Source: a bacterium UBP3_UBA1247 (GTDB taxonomy: Bacteria; UBA3054). Taken from it: a DNA stretch of 6,848 bases. Positions within the stretch are counted from its first letter, which is position 1; every line of letters starts with the position of its first letter. The translations under genes and the position numbers were made by a program. The DNA lies in contig DBWD01000018.1 of assembly GCA_002308555.1 (NCBI GenBank), positions 1,447-8,294 on the forward strand, in the 5' to 3' direction. The notes beneath the pieces were generated by a model. It was not told the DNA's origin, searched no databases, and worked only from the letters and a program-made list of their open reading frames with translations. Positions 1 to 6,045 of this stretch are shown in pieces.

Positions 1-60
1 TCGGGCGGAGGCCCGAGAGGCGGCGGGGGCGGCGGAGGTTTCGGTCCTTCCCCGGAATAA
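1..60 (+). CDS. Possible C-terminal end of an upstream gene, glycine-rich tail (partial)
   Basis: Frame 1 is open from the window edge to TAA at 58-60 and encodes a 19-residue glycine-rich tail ending GFGPSPE. It would lie directly upstream of the gspE unit. Frame 2 (Ala/Glu-rich, open to TAA at 80-82) and frame 3 (Arg-rich, open to TGA at 102-104, which would overlap the gspE ATG) are also open, so the frame choice is uncertain. Bases 1-6 and 11-16 form a perfect inverted repeat (TCGGGC / GCCCGA, loop GGAG), so part of this stretch could instead be a non-coding hairpin. No function can be assigned. A secretin gene upstream of gspE would be plausible by context, but nothing here shows it. Confidence 0.35.
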   Translation, partial: SGGGPRGGGGGGGFGPSPE

Positions 61-99
61 GGAATTTTTATCATGCAACTAACAAGCGGGAAATATTAA
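59..99 (+). promoter_or_regulatory. Possible leader mini-ORF (8 codons) with its own ribosome site, abutting gspE
   Basis: An AAGGA motif at 59-63 sits 9 bases before an ATG at 73-75. That ATG opens an 8-codon frame, MQLTSGKY, whose TAA stop is at 97-99, one base before the gspE ATG at 101. The gspE ATG itself has only an A/T-rich leader, with no convincing Shine-Dalgarno sequence closer than GCGGG at 86-90. This arrangement would allow translational coupling, with ribosomes finishing the mini-ORF restarting at gspE. It may equally be chance: short ATG-to-stop frames are common. No leader-peptide family is recognised. Confidence 0.22.
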
Positions 100-100
100 A

Positions 101-1633
101 ATGAGCGAAGAAAGCTTCAACCTAGCCACAGCGAAGATCGACCAGCAGCTTTTTTACAGGCTTCCTTACGCTTTTTTGGAAAAGCACCAGCTCATTCCGA
201 TCTGCGAGCCCAGGCCGGGCGTCATCCAGGTCGCCATGGCTGATCCGGACGACATCGAGACCCTGGACGAGCTGAAGCGCGTCATCACCAGCGAGCTGGA
301 GATCGTGAAGGCCAGCCCCGACGAGATCGCCGAGGCCATCGAGCGCTGCAACAGCGGCAACGCCCAGTCCGTGGAGAAAGTCATCCAGGACCTGACCGAG
401 GACGACCTTGAGATCATCGGCAACATCAGGGAGGACCAGGACGGCGTGGACGTGGCCAACGAGGCCCCCATCATCAAGCTGGTGAACCTGATCATCTGGA
501 ACGCGCTGCAGATGAGGGCGTCCGACATTCACATCGAGCCCTTCGAGAACCAGCTGCTGGTGCGCTACCGCGTGGACGGCGTGCTGCACGAGATGAGCTC
601 GCCTCCGCCCAACCTGCACGCGGCCATTCTTTCCCGTATCAAGATCATGTCGGACCTGGACATCTCCGAGCGCCGCACCACCCAGGACGGCCGCATCCAG
701 ATGAAGCTGGGCCAAAAGGAGATCGACATCCGTGTCTCCATCATGCCCACGGTCTGGGGCGAGAACGTGGTCATGCGTCTTCTGGACAAGAGCGGGCTTA
801 TGCTGGACCTGAAGGACCTCGGCTTCGACGAGCACCATCTGAAGCTCTACGACAGTATGCTGAGAGTCTCGCACGGCATCGTTCTGGTGACAGGACCTAC
901 CGGCAGCGGTAAAACGACGACCCTCTACAGTTCGCTGAAAGTTCTGAACAAGCCGGACGTCAAGATCATCACCATCGAGGACCCGGTGGAATACCAGATA
1001 AAGGGCATCAACCAGATCCACGTGAACGCCAAGGTGGGGCTTACCTTCGCGCAAGGCTTGCGTTCCATTCTGCGTCAGGACCCGGACATCGTGATGGTCG
1101 GCGAAATTCGTGACGTGGAGACCGCCGAAACAGCCGTGCAGGCGTCCCTGACCGGCCACCTGGTCTTCTCGACCCTGCACACCAACGACGCGCCCTCCGC
1201 CATCACCCGTCTCATCGACATGGGCGTGGAGCCGTACCTCATCACATCCTCCGTCATCGGCGTGCTGGCCCAGCGCCTGGTGAGGGTCCTTTGCCCCTAT
1301 TGCCGCGAGGAAGTGGAGGAGGACGTCTCGGACGCCCTGGACAGGCTCCTCATTCCCGAGGATGTGGCGCCCAGGGGCAAATACAAGATCTACCGCGCCA
1401 AGGGCTGCGAGAAGTGCCGCGACACGGGCTTCAAGGGCAGGATATCGCTCTTCGAGATCATGCAGATGAGCGAGGAGATCAAGGCCCTGACCCTGAAGCG
1501 GGCGGCGTCCTACGAGATCAAGAAACAGGCGATCAAGGAAGGCATGGTGACCCTTCAGCACTCCGGCTGGCAGAAGGTGCTGGCCGGCGTCACCACGCTG
1601 GAGGAAGTTTTGAGCGTCACTGAGGAAGTGTAA
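101..1633 (+). CDS. gspE: GspE/PilB-family type II secretion assembly ATPase
   Basis: Cytoplasmic hexameric ATPase that powers pseudopilus or pilus extension; 510 residues, within the usual range for GspE. Visible in order: an N-terminal GspE domain (about residues 18-95, LPYAFLEKHQLIPI), the conserved ASDIHIEP segment at 140-147 followed by YRVDG, Walker A GPTGSGKT at 265-272, an Asp box around TIEDPVE at 291-297, a Walker B region ending in GEIRD at 334-338, a His box STLHTND at 357-363, and a tetracysteine zinc site, CPYC at 398-401 plus CEKC at 436-439. All key residues are intact. The zinc site and its spacing favour GspE/PilB over the retraction ATPase PilT. The ATG at 101 is preferred because the N-terminal domain begins soon after and no in-frame upstream start exists before a stop. 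It is the first clear gene of the cluster; the actin-like protein at 2117 is its expected membrane anchor. Naming it GspE rather than PilB rests on the neighbouring GspG-like pseudopilin and PDZ protein. Confidence 0.96.
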   Translation: MSEESFNLATAKIDQQLFYRLPYAFLEKHQLIPICEPRPGVIQVAMADPDDIETLDELKRVITSELEIVKASPDEIAEAIERCNSGNAQSVEKVIQDLTEDDLEIIGNIREDQDGVDVANEAPIIKLVNLIIWNALQMRASDIHIEPFENQLLVRYRVDGVLHEMSSPPPNLHAAILSRIKIMSDLDISERRTTQDGRIQMKLGQKEIDIRVSIMPTVWGENVVMRLLDKSGLMLDLKDLGFDEHHLKLYDSMLRVSHGIVLVTGPTGSGKTTTLYSSLKVLNKPDVKIITIEDPVEYQIKGINQIHVNAKVGLTFAQGLRSILRQDPDIVMVGEIRDVETAETAVQASLTGHLVFSTLHTNDAPSAITRLIDMGVEPYLITSSVIGVLAQRLVRVLCPYCREEVEEDVSDALDRLLIPEDVAPRGKYKIYRAKGCEKCRDTGFKGRISLFEIMQMSEEIKALTLKRAASYEIKKQAIKEGMVTLQHSGWQKVLAGVTTLEEVLSVTEEV

Positions 1634-1649
1634 AAAATCCAAACCATTC

Positions 1650-1654
1650 GGAGG
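1650..1654 (+). promoter_or_regulatory. Ribosome binding site of gspG
   Basis: GGAGG lies 4 bases upstream of the ATG at 1659. It is one of only two strong Shine-Dalgarno sites in the window, consistent with high demand for the pseudopilin subunit. The 25-base gap after gspE contains nothing else recognisable. Confidence 0.75.
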
Positions 1655-1658
1655 CTAT

Positions 1659-2060
1659 ATGAACAATAAAAGCAAAGAGAACAAACGCCGTCTTATGGAA
1701 CGCGGCTTCACCCTGGTGGAAATGATGGTCGTGGTCGCGGTCATCGGCATCCTGGGCTCCGTGGTGGGCGGCAAGCTCATCGGCAACACCGAGAAGGCCA
1801 GAAAAGCCAAAGCCGTCATGGAGATCAAGGAATTCGAGACCCAGGCGGAGCTTTACCAGCTGACTTACGGCAAGCCGATCACGGCGCTCTCCGACCTCTA
1901 TCCGGAATTCCTGAAGGACCAGCCCGGCCCGGACCCCTGGGGCAACGAGTACGTGGTCACCGTGGAGAGCGACGGCACGGTGCGCGTGACCTCTTCCGGC
2001 GTCACCTCCGACGAGACGGAAGGCAAGGCCGGCGGCCAGACAGCCGACTGGGGCAAGTGA
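1659..2060 (+). CDS. gspG: GspG-like major pseudopilin (type II secretion)
   Basis: Subunit of the periplasmic pseudopilus; 133 residues. A short basic leader ends at G16 and is followed by FTLVE, the class III signal: cleavage is expected between G16 and F17, with the conserved Glu at mature position 5 (E21). Residues 17 to about 40 are the hydrophobic helix (MMVVVAVIGILGSVV) that anchors the subunit before assembly. Family features of GspG in the globular part are an ELYQLTYGK helix followed by DPWGNEY at 92-98, and a Gly/Asp-rich end (about 112-133) resembling the calcium-binding C-terminal loop of GspG, although it ends ADWGK rather than the more usual ADIGNW. No prepilin peptidase gene is present here. 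A type IV pilin or other minor pseudopilin is less likely because of the DPWGN motif and the C-terminal loop. It sits 25 bases after gspE. Confidence 0.9.
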   Translation: MNNKSKENKRRLMERGFTLVEMMVVVAVIGILGSVVGGKLIGNTEKARKAKAVMEIKEFETQAELYQLTYGKPITALSDLYPEFLKDQPGPDPWGNEYVVTVESDGTVRVTSSGVTSDETEGKAGGQTADWGK

Positions 2061-2074
2061 CCGTTCTTTAATCT

Positions 2075-2092
2075 TCCCGCCGCGGGGCGGGA
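2075..2092 (+). other. Stem-loop between gspG and the PilM-type gene
   Basis: TCCCGCC (2075-2081) and GGCGGGA (2086-2092) are perfect inverted repeats around a four-base GCGG loop, giving a 7-bp GC-rich stem 15 bases after the gspG stop. The bases that follow (TCATTCCCACG) are not a T-run, so it does not look like a complete intrinsic terminator. A likely role is an RNA 3' end stabiliser or partial attenuator that lets gspG be expressed above the downstream genes. This is inference from sequence and position only. Confidence 0.55.
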
Positions 2093-2116
2093 TCATTCCC
2101 ACGTCTAAAACCTTTT

Positions 2117-4540
2117 ATGGCTCAGACTCAAAAGAAAAAAAGTTTCGCGAACATACTGTCCGGCGGCGACAAGACCGTGGCCCTGGACATCGGTTCGCGC
2201 TACGTGAAGCTGGCGATACTGCACCGCCGCAACAGCGGCGTTGAGGCCAGGTATCTCGACGAGATGCCCATTCCCTTCGCTTCCTCCCGGGGCGACGTGA
2301 CCCCGGAGGCGGTGAAGGACACGGTGCGCCAGATCCTGCAGCGCAACAAGCTCAAGGACATCGGCGTGCTTTCCGTGATGTCCCGCGATTTCGTGACGGT
2401 CAGCCATCTGGAGCTGCCCAGCGCGGACAGGGGCCAGATCAAGCAGATGCTGGTCTTCGAGGCGGAGAGCCACCTGCCCTTCGCCATGGAGCGCGCCATC
2501 ACGGCCTTCGACTTCAAGCCCATAGAGGCCAAGGAAGCCGCGCCGGAAGAGGGCGGGGAAAACGGCGGCGAGGCCGCCGAGGCGGCGCCCGCGCCCACCT
2601 CCTCCAAGGTGGTCTTCGCGGCGGTCAGGCAGGCCCTCATCCCGAAGTTCCTGGAACTGCATTCCCAGAAAGGCCTGAAACAGACGGCCATCCAGGTGTC
2701 CTCCTTCGCCATCTTCAACCTTTACGATTACCTGAAGCGCTCGGGCAAGCTTCCCGAGACCTCCGGCGACACGCTCATCATCGAGATGGGGGCCCGCCGG
2801 ACGGAGTTCCTGCTGGTGAACGCGGAGGGCGAGCTGGCCTTCACCAGAAGCGTGGAGAAGGGCGGCGACGACCTGACCTCGTACATCGCGGACAAGGAAG
2901 GCATATCCTTCGAGGAGGCCGAGCAGCGCAAGATCGAGAAATGGGATGAGACCTGCCTCGCCGATCCCGCGGAGCTCCTCACCGCCATGCAGGGGATCTG
3001 CGAGGAACTGGACCGCACTATCCGCTTCCTCAGAAGCCGCGGCCTGAGCGAAGGCGTCAAAAACGTCTGCTTCTCCGGCGGCGGCGCTGTCAGAGCGGAG
3101 ATCTGCAGCGTGCTCTCCGCGCCCTGCGGCGTGGGCGAGCCCCTTTACCTCAACGGACTGGACGCGATCCAAAGCAAGCGCAAGGGCGCCTTCGGGCCCT
3201 CCTATAGCGCGGTCCTTGGCGCGGCTCTGGCCCAGATAGGGGAGGCGGCCATCTACATCGACCTGCTGCCCGTGGACGTGGTCAAGCTTCAGATGCTGGC
3301 CATGCGCCGCAAGATGCTCATCAAGCTGGCCGTGGGCGTGGCGGCCGTGGCCGTGCTGGCGCTCCTGGTGCTGGGCGGCGCGGTGCTCATCAGCAACTCC
3401 AAGGTGGAGGCCAAGAACAAGGAGCTGCGCTCCAAACTGACCGAAACGAAAAAGGTCGACCTTCTGGAGAAGCGCAACGCGCAGTTGCAGAAGGCCGTCA
3501 ACGACATAGAGGGCGTCATCTCCCGCAAGACGTCCTGGAATTCCGTGCTGTCCGGCATCTCCTCCTGCATGACCAGCAACCTTTGGATAACCTCGATCGG
3601 CGTGGACAAGAACAACACCATGACGCTGGAGGGCTATTCCAGGAACGCGGACTATTTGATCTTCGAGGAGAACATGCAGCGGCAGCTGCGCTTCGAGAAC
3701 GTCATCGTGCCCTCGGAGAAGACCATGATGCAGTACGGCCTGCAGGTGCACTACTTCAAGCTGACCTGCGACATTCTGCCCGACTACAAGTACAACGAGA
3801 AACTCAGGTCGCTCCTGGGTGAAAGCGCGGTCACATCCGGCAAGGCCGAGGAGGCCGCCGAAAAAAGATCCGAGCCTCCCGCCGCCGGCCTGAAGGCCGA
3901 ATCGGAAAAGGCGGAAGGCGGAGCCCAGGAAAGCCCGGCCGAACCACCGAAGCCCGATACTTCCAGGGAAACGCCCAAAACGGACGTTTCCGCCGACATC
4001 ATGAGCGCCCCCCAGCAGGGGACGCCCTTCCGGCTGAGCAACCCCGCCTCGGCGCCCGTGGCCCCCAGATCCAGGGTGGCCGAGCCCCCGGCGCCTTCCG
4101 GCGCCCAGGGCGAAACGAAGCCGGCCAACGTCGTGAAACCGGCCCGCTCGGGCAGGCTGATGGACAGGAAGAAAGAGGCTGAACAGCAGACGGCGGCGGA
4201 AGCCGCCAAGGCCAAGGCGAAAGCCCAGGAGGAAGCCGCGCAGGCCGTCACGGAAGCCGCGGAGACCGCGGCCGCCGCCTCTGAAGAGGCCGTAGAGGCA
4301 GTCGCCGAGGAAACCGCCGTCGTTTCGAATGAAGCGGCCGTTTCCAAAGACGCGGCCTCCTCCGACGAGAGCGTAAACGAAGCGGCAGCCGGCAGTCTTG
4401 AGAGCCGGGACAACGGGGCTGAGCAGGGCGGCGAAAGCGCCGGCGCCCCCCCGGGCCAGGACAATGAAATCGAGGCTGGCGACGCTTTCGAGGACACGCC
4501 TTCCGGAGACGCCGAAAACGATGAGGAGGTAAACGAATGA
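2117..4540 (+). CDS. pilM: PilM-PilN fusion of GspL-type architecture with long Ala/Glu/Pro-rich periplasmic tail
   Basis: Inner-membrane platform protein, 807 residues. Residues 1 to about 385 form a cytoplasmic PilM/GspL-like actin fold: phosphate-1 motif ALDIGSRYVK (D24, G26), phosphate-2-like strand LIIEMGARRTE (220-230), and an adenosine-type SGGGA at 320-324. An acidic low-complexity insert occupies about 138-163. After basic MRRK (396-399) comes one membrane helix at about 404-425, which places the rest in the periplasm. A coiled coil (about 427-470) leads to a PilN/GspL-like ferredoxin-fold domain (about 472-555) with two cysteines, C484 and C551, that could pair. Residues from about 570 to 807 are low complexity. 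PilM and PilN are normally separate; the fused order is that of GspL, which recruits GspE through its cytoplasmic domain. GspL is usually about 400 residues, so this protein is about twice as long. The ATG at 2117 has no Shine-Dalgarno site, but the actin motif starts at about residue 20, so the start is reasonable. The gene overlaps the next by 4 bases. Confidence 0.88.
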   Translation: MAQTQKKKSFANILSGGDKTVALDIGSRYVKLAILHRRNSGVEARYLDEMPIPFASSRGDVTPEAVKDTVRQILQRNKLKDIGVLSVMSRDFVTVSHLELPSADRGQIKQMLVFEAESHLPFAMERAITAFDFKPIEAKEAAPEEGGENGGEAAEAAPAPTSSKVVFAAVRQALIPKFLELHSQKGLKQTAIQVSSFAIFNLYDYLKRSGKLPETSGDTLIIEMGARRTEFLLVNAEGELAFTRSVEKGGDDLTSYIADKEGISFEEAEQRKIEKWDETCLADPAELLTAMQGICEELDRTIRFLRSRGLSEGVKNVCFSGGGAVRAEICSVLSAPCGVGEPLYLNGLDAIQSKRKGAFGPSYSAVLGAALAQIGEAAIYIDLLPVDVVKLQMLAMRRKMLIKLAVGVAAVAVLALLVLGGAVLISNSKVEAKNKELRSKLTETKKVDLLEKRNAQLQKAVNDIEGVISRKTSWNSVLSGISSCMTSNLWITSIGVDKNNTMTLEGYSRNADYLIFEENMQRQLRFENVIVPSEKTMMQYGLQVHYFKLTCDILPDYKYNEKLRSLLGESAVTSGKAEEAAEKRSEPPAAGLKAESEKAEGGAQESPAEPPKPDTSRETPKTDVSADIMSAPQQGTPFRLSNPASAPVAPRSRVAEPPAPSGAQGETKPANVVKPARSGRLMDRKKEAEQQTAAEAAKAKAKAQEEAAQAVTEAAETAAAASEEAVEAVAEETAVVSNEAAVSKDAASSDESVNEAAAGSLESRDNGAEQGGESAGAPPGQDNEIEAGDAFEDTPSGDAENDEEVNE
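3827..4537 (+). other. Low-complexity tail-coding segment of the PilM-PilN protein
   Basis: This in-frame segment encodes about 237 residues (571-807) made mostly of Ala, Glu, Pro, Ser, Lys and Gly. The first part is Pro-rich and probably disordered. The middle (about 676-745) is an Ala/Glu/Lys run likely to be helical, containing AAEAAKAKAKAQEEAAQ. The last 50 residues are strongly acidic and end in DEEVNE. No known domain is recognised. G+C content and codon choice look like the rest of the gene, so it does not look like recent foreign DNA. The predicted location is periplasmic. Confidence 0.7.
4524..4530 (+). promoter_or_regulatory. Ribosome binding site of the 4537 gene
   Basis: AGGAGGT lies 6 bases before the ATG at 4537 and inside the last codons of the upstream gene. 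It is the strongest Shine-Dalgarno match in the window. Together with the ATGA overlap it suggests translational coupling, fitting two proteins made in fixed ratio for one complex. Confidence 0.8.
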
Positions 4541-6003
4541 GAGCCTTGACCACTAGAGAATGGATGACCGTCGGGATAGGCGGAGCCCTCGTCGTCATAG
4601 TTTTGATCTGGACGCAGCTCATATCCCCGGGAACGGAAAAACTGGAATCCAATTCCAAGCGCCTGGCCGACCTGAACAAGAACATCGCCACGGCGGACAA
4701 GAAGATCAGCCAGGGCGCGGCCCTCGCCAAGGATTACAAGAACCTGACGGAGCGCTACAGCAACGCCCTGGAGACCATCACGGCGCAGAAGATGCCGGAA
4801 AACCTGGCCAGGACTTTGCGCGAGGAATTCGCCAAGCTGGATTCCCGCTACGGCTCCTCCATCACTTCCACGGCGGTGAAGCAGCCCCAGACTAACGACA
4901 TGTACAGCGACTTCTCCTACAACCTGAAGGACGTGAAGTGCGACTGGAAGAGCCTGAACGCCGCGCTGGGCCTCATCGAGAGCGCCGGCCAGCTGGTGGG
5001 CTTCGACGCCATGAAGATCAAGAGCAACCTGAAGGATCCCAACAATCCCCAGGCGGTGGTGGACATGTCGGTCCGCTCCTTCGTCTTCAACGACAGCGAG
5101 GACAAGGATCTGCCGGCCTGGAATCCGCCGGATTACGACGCCCTCAACTCCGGGCTGAAAAGCGACATTTTCGCGCTGCCCAAGGACGTGGCGGAAATGG
5201 CCTCCAGAAGGGGCGGCCCCAGGTCCTACACTTCCGCCAACGACAACAAGGACGACCTGCCCTCCTGGACGAAGCACATCCAGTTCAACGGCATCTCCAA
5301 GTTCGGCGACGCGAACTTCGCGCTTTTCTACAACAAGTCCACCCGCTCCACCTTCCCGGTGGCGGAGGGCGAGAAGATCGCGGACACGGAAGCCCGTGTG
5401 ACGTTCATCGACAGCGCCAACCAGAAGATCACCTTCGAGGAGAACGGCGAGACCAAGACTCTCAAGCTGAGGACCTACGGCGACATCAGCGAGTTTTTGA
5501 ACCGGCCCTTCTCCTTCCAGTACGACCTGCCCGCCAACACCAACATGACCGCCGCCGCCAGCGGCGAGGAGGAGGGCGAGAGCAAGGGAGAAACCGCGGC
5601 GCAGGCCAAGGAGGAAGCAAAGGAGAGCGAGGGGACCAAGGTGACCGTCAACACCGAGGAGACCCAGGTGCCGGAGGAATACGAGAAGTCCCTGGGCACC
5701 ACCTCGCAGTGCATGATGAACAGCGGCATGTACGTCATCAAGGTGGACGCCATCATGCAGAAGCGCAACAAGCGCCTGAAGACCGACTACGGCATGCTCA
5801 TCACCAACACCCAGAAGCTGGGGCCCGGCGAGCTGGCGGGGCTGCAGGCCAACGACGTCATACTGGAGATAGGCGGCCTGAAAGTCGACTCCGTGGCGAC
5901 CTACACCTACGCCATGAACAAGGCTTACAGCGCGGGCAAGACCATTCCCATAAAATATATGCGCGGCTCGGACATCGAGGAAGCGAACGTGACTTTAAAA
6001 TAA
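4537..6003 (+). CDS. Probable GspM/PilO-GspC/PilP fusion, bitopic inner-membrane protein with C-terminal PDZ domain
   Basis: Predicted inner-membrane platform protein, 488 residues. A short N-terminus precedes one membrane helix (about 11-29, VGIGGALVVIVLIW), then a coiled coil (about 32-80) and a region with PilO/GspM-like layout (about 85-185, ending in a VVDMSVRSFVF strand). Residues about 246-313 show the alternating strand pattern of the GspC HR / PilP domain: FNGIS, then FALFYN, FPVAEGEKI, ARVTFID, KITFEENGETKTLKL. An acidic Ala/Glu linker (about 333-385) leads to a PDZ domain (about 399-488) with PGELAGLQANDVILEIGG at 430-447, where Asn439 replaces the usual Gly. PDZ plus HR is typical of T2SS GspC, whose HR domain contacts the secretin. 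Cysteines C135 and C392 would be periplasmic. The PDZ call and membrane topology are firm, the HR call moderate, and the GspM/PilO call rests mainly on layout and position after a PilN-like domain. It overlaps the upstream gene by 4 bases and has a strong ribosome site. Confidence 0.75.
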   Translation: MRALTTREWMTVGIGGALVVIVLIWTQLISPGTEKLESNSKRLADLNKNIATADKKISQGAALAKDYKNLTERYSNALETITAQKMPENLARTLREEFAKLDSRYGSSITSTAVKQPQTNDMYSDFSYNLKDVKCDWKSLNAALGLIESAGQLVGFDAMKIKSNLKDPNNPQAVVDMSVRSFVFNDSEDKDLPAWNPPDYDALNSGLKSDIFALPKDVAEMASRRGGPRSYTSANDNKDDLPSWTKHIQFNGISKFGDANFALFYNKSTRSTFPVAEGEKIADTEARVTFIDSANQKITFEENGETKTLKLRTYGDISEFLNRPFSFQYDLPANTNMTAAASGEEEGESKGETAAQAKEEAKESEGTKVTVNTEETQVPEEYEKSLGTTSQCMMNSGMYVIKVDAIMQKRNKRLKTDYGMLITNTQKLGPGELAGLQANDVILEIGGLKVDSVATYTYAMNKAYSAGKTIPIKYMRGSDIEEANVTLK

Positions 6004-6022
6004 CATTCAACCAACATAAAAT
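5994..6022 (+). promoter_or_regulatory. Putative sigma-70-type promoter for ileS
   Basis: TTTAAA at 5994-5999 (4 of 6 to TTGACA) and TAAAAT at 6017-6022 (5 of 6 to TATAAT) are separated by exactly 17 bases. They lie in an A/T-rich island spanning the end of the PDZ gene and the 42-base gap, in otherwise GC-rich DNA. A transcript starting near 6029 would have a leader of about 17 bases. A separate promoter would make sense because ileS is a housekeeping gene unrelated to secretion. A/T-rich gaps produce such matches by chance, so confidence is modest. Confidence 0.35.
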
Positions 6023-6045
6023 TCTGTAACAAAGCAAAACCGAAA

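Noticed and set aside
122..1642. Long open frame on the minus strand opposite gspE
   Set aside because: It mirrors the high third-position G+C of gspE, gives a His/Leu/Val/Asp-rich sequence with no motif, and has no ribosome site. The + strand frame carries all ATPase motifs.
2135..2141. Run of seven A bases near the start of the PilM-PilN gene, considered as a frameshift or phase-variation site
   Set aside because: The run encodes the Lys-rich N-terminus in frame, the heptamer is not in the correct phase for a programmed -1 shift, and seven bases is short for phase variation.
2105..3751. Long open frame on the minus strand opposite the PilM-PilN gene
   Set aside because: It is an antisense shadow of a GC-rich gene, with composition typical of reversed codons and no recognisable domain. 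The sense frame has clear actin-fold motifs.
4090..4105. Inverted repeat GGCGCC-TTCC-GGCGCC within the tail-coding segment
   Set aside because: It lies inside a coding region made of repeated Ala/Pro/Gly codons, where such palindromes arise by composition. There is no U-tract or context for a function.
3784..5277. 497-codon minus-strand open frame spanning the junction of the two platform genes
   Set aside because: It is Ser/Ala/Val-rich because it reads the reverse of Ala/Glu/Lys codons. It crosses a well-supported ATGA gene overlap with a strong ribosome site, and nothing suggests a real protein.
4938..6029. 363-codon + strand open frame inside the PDZ gene in another frame
   Set aside because: Extremely Arg/Gln/Gly/His-rich, as expected from an off-frame reading of GC-rich codons. 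No domain is visible, and the main frame encodes a clear PDZ domain.
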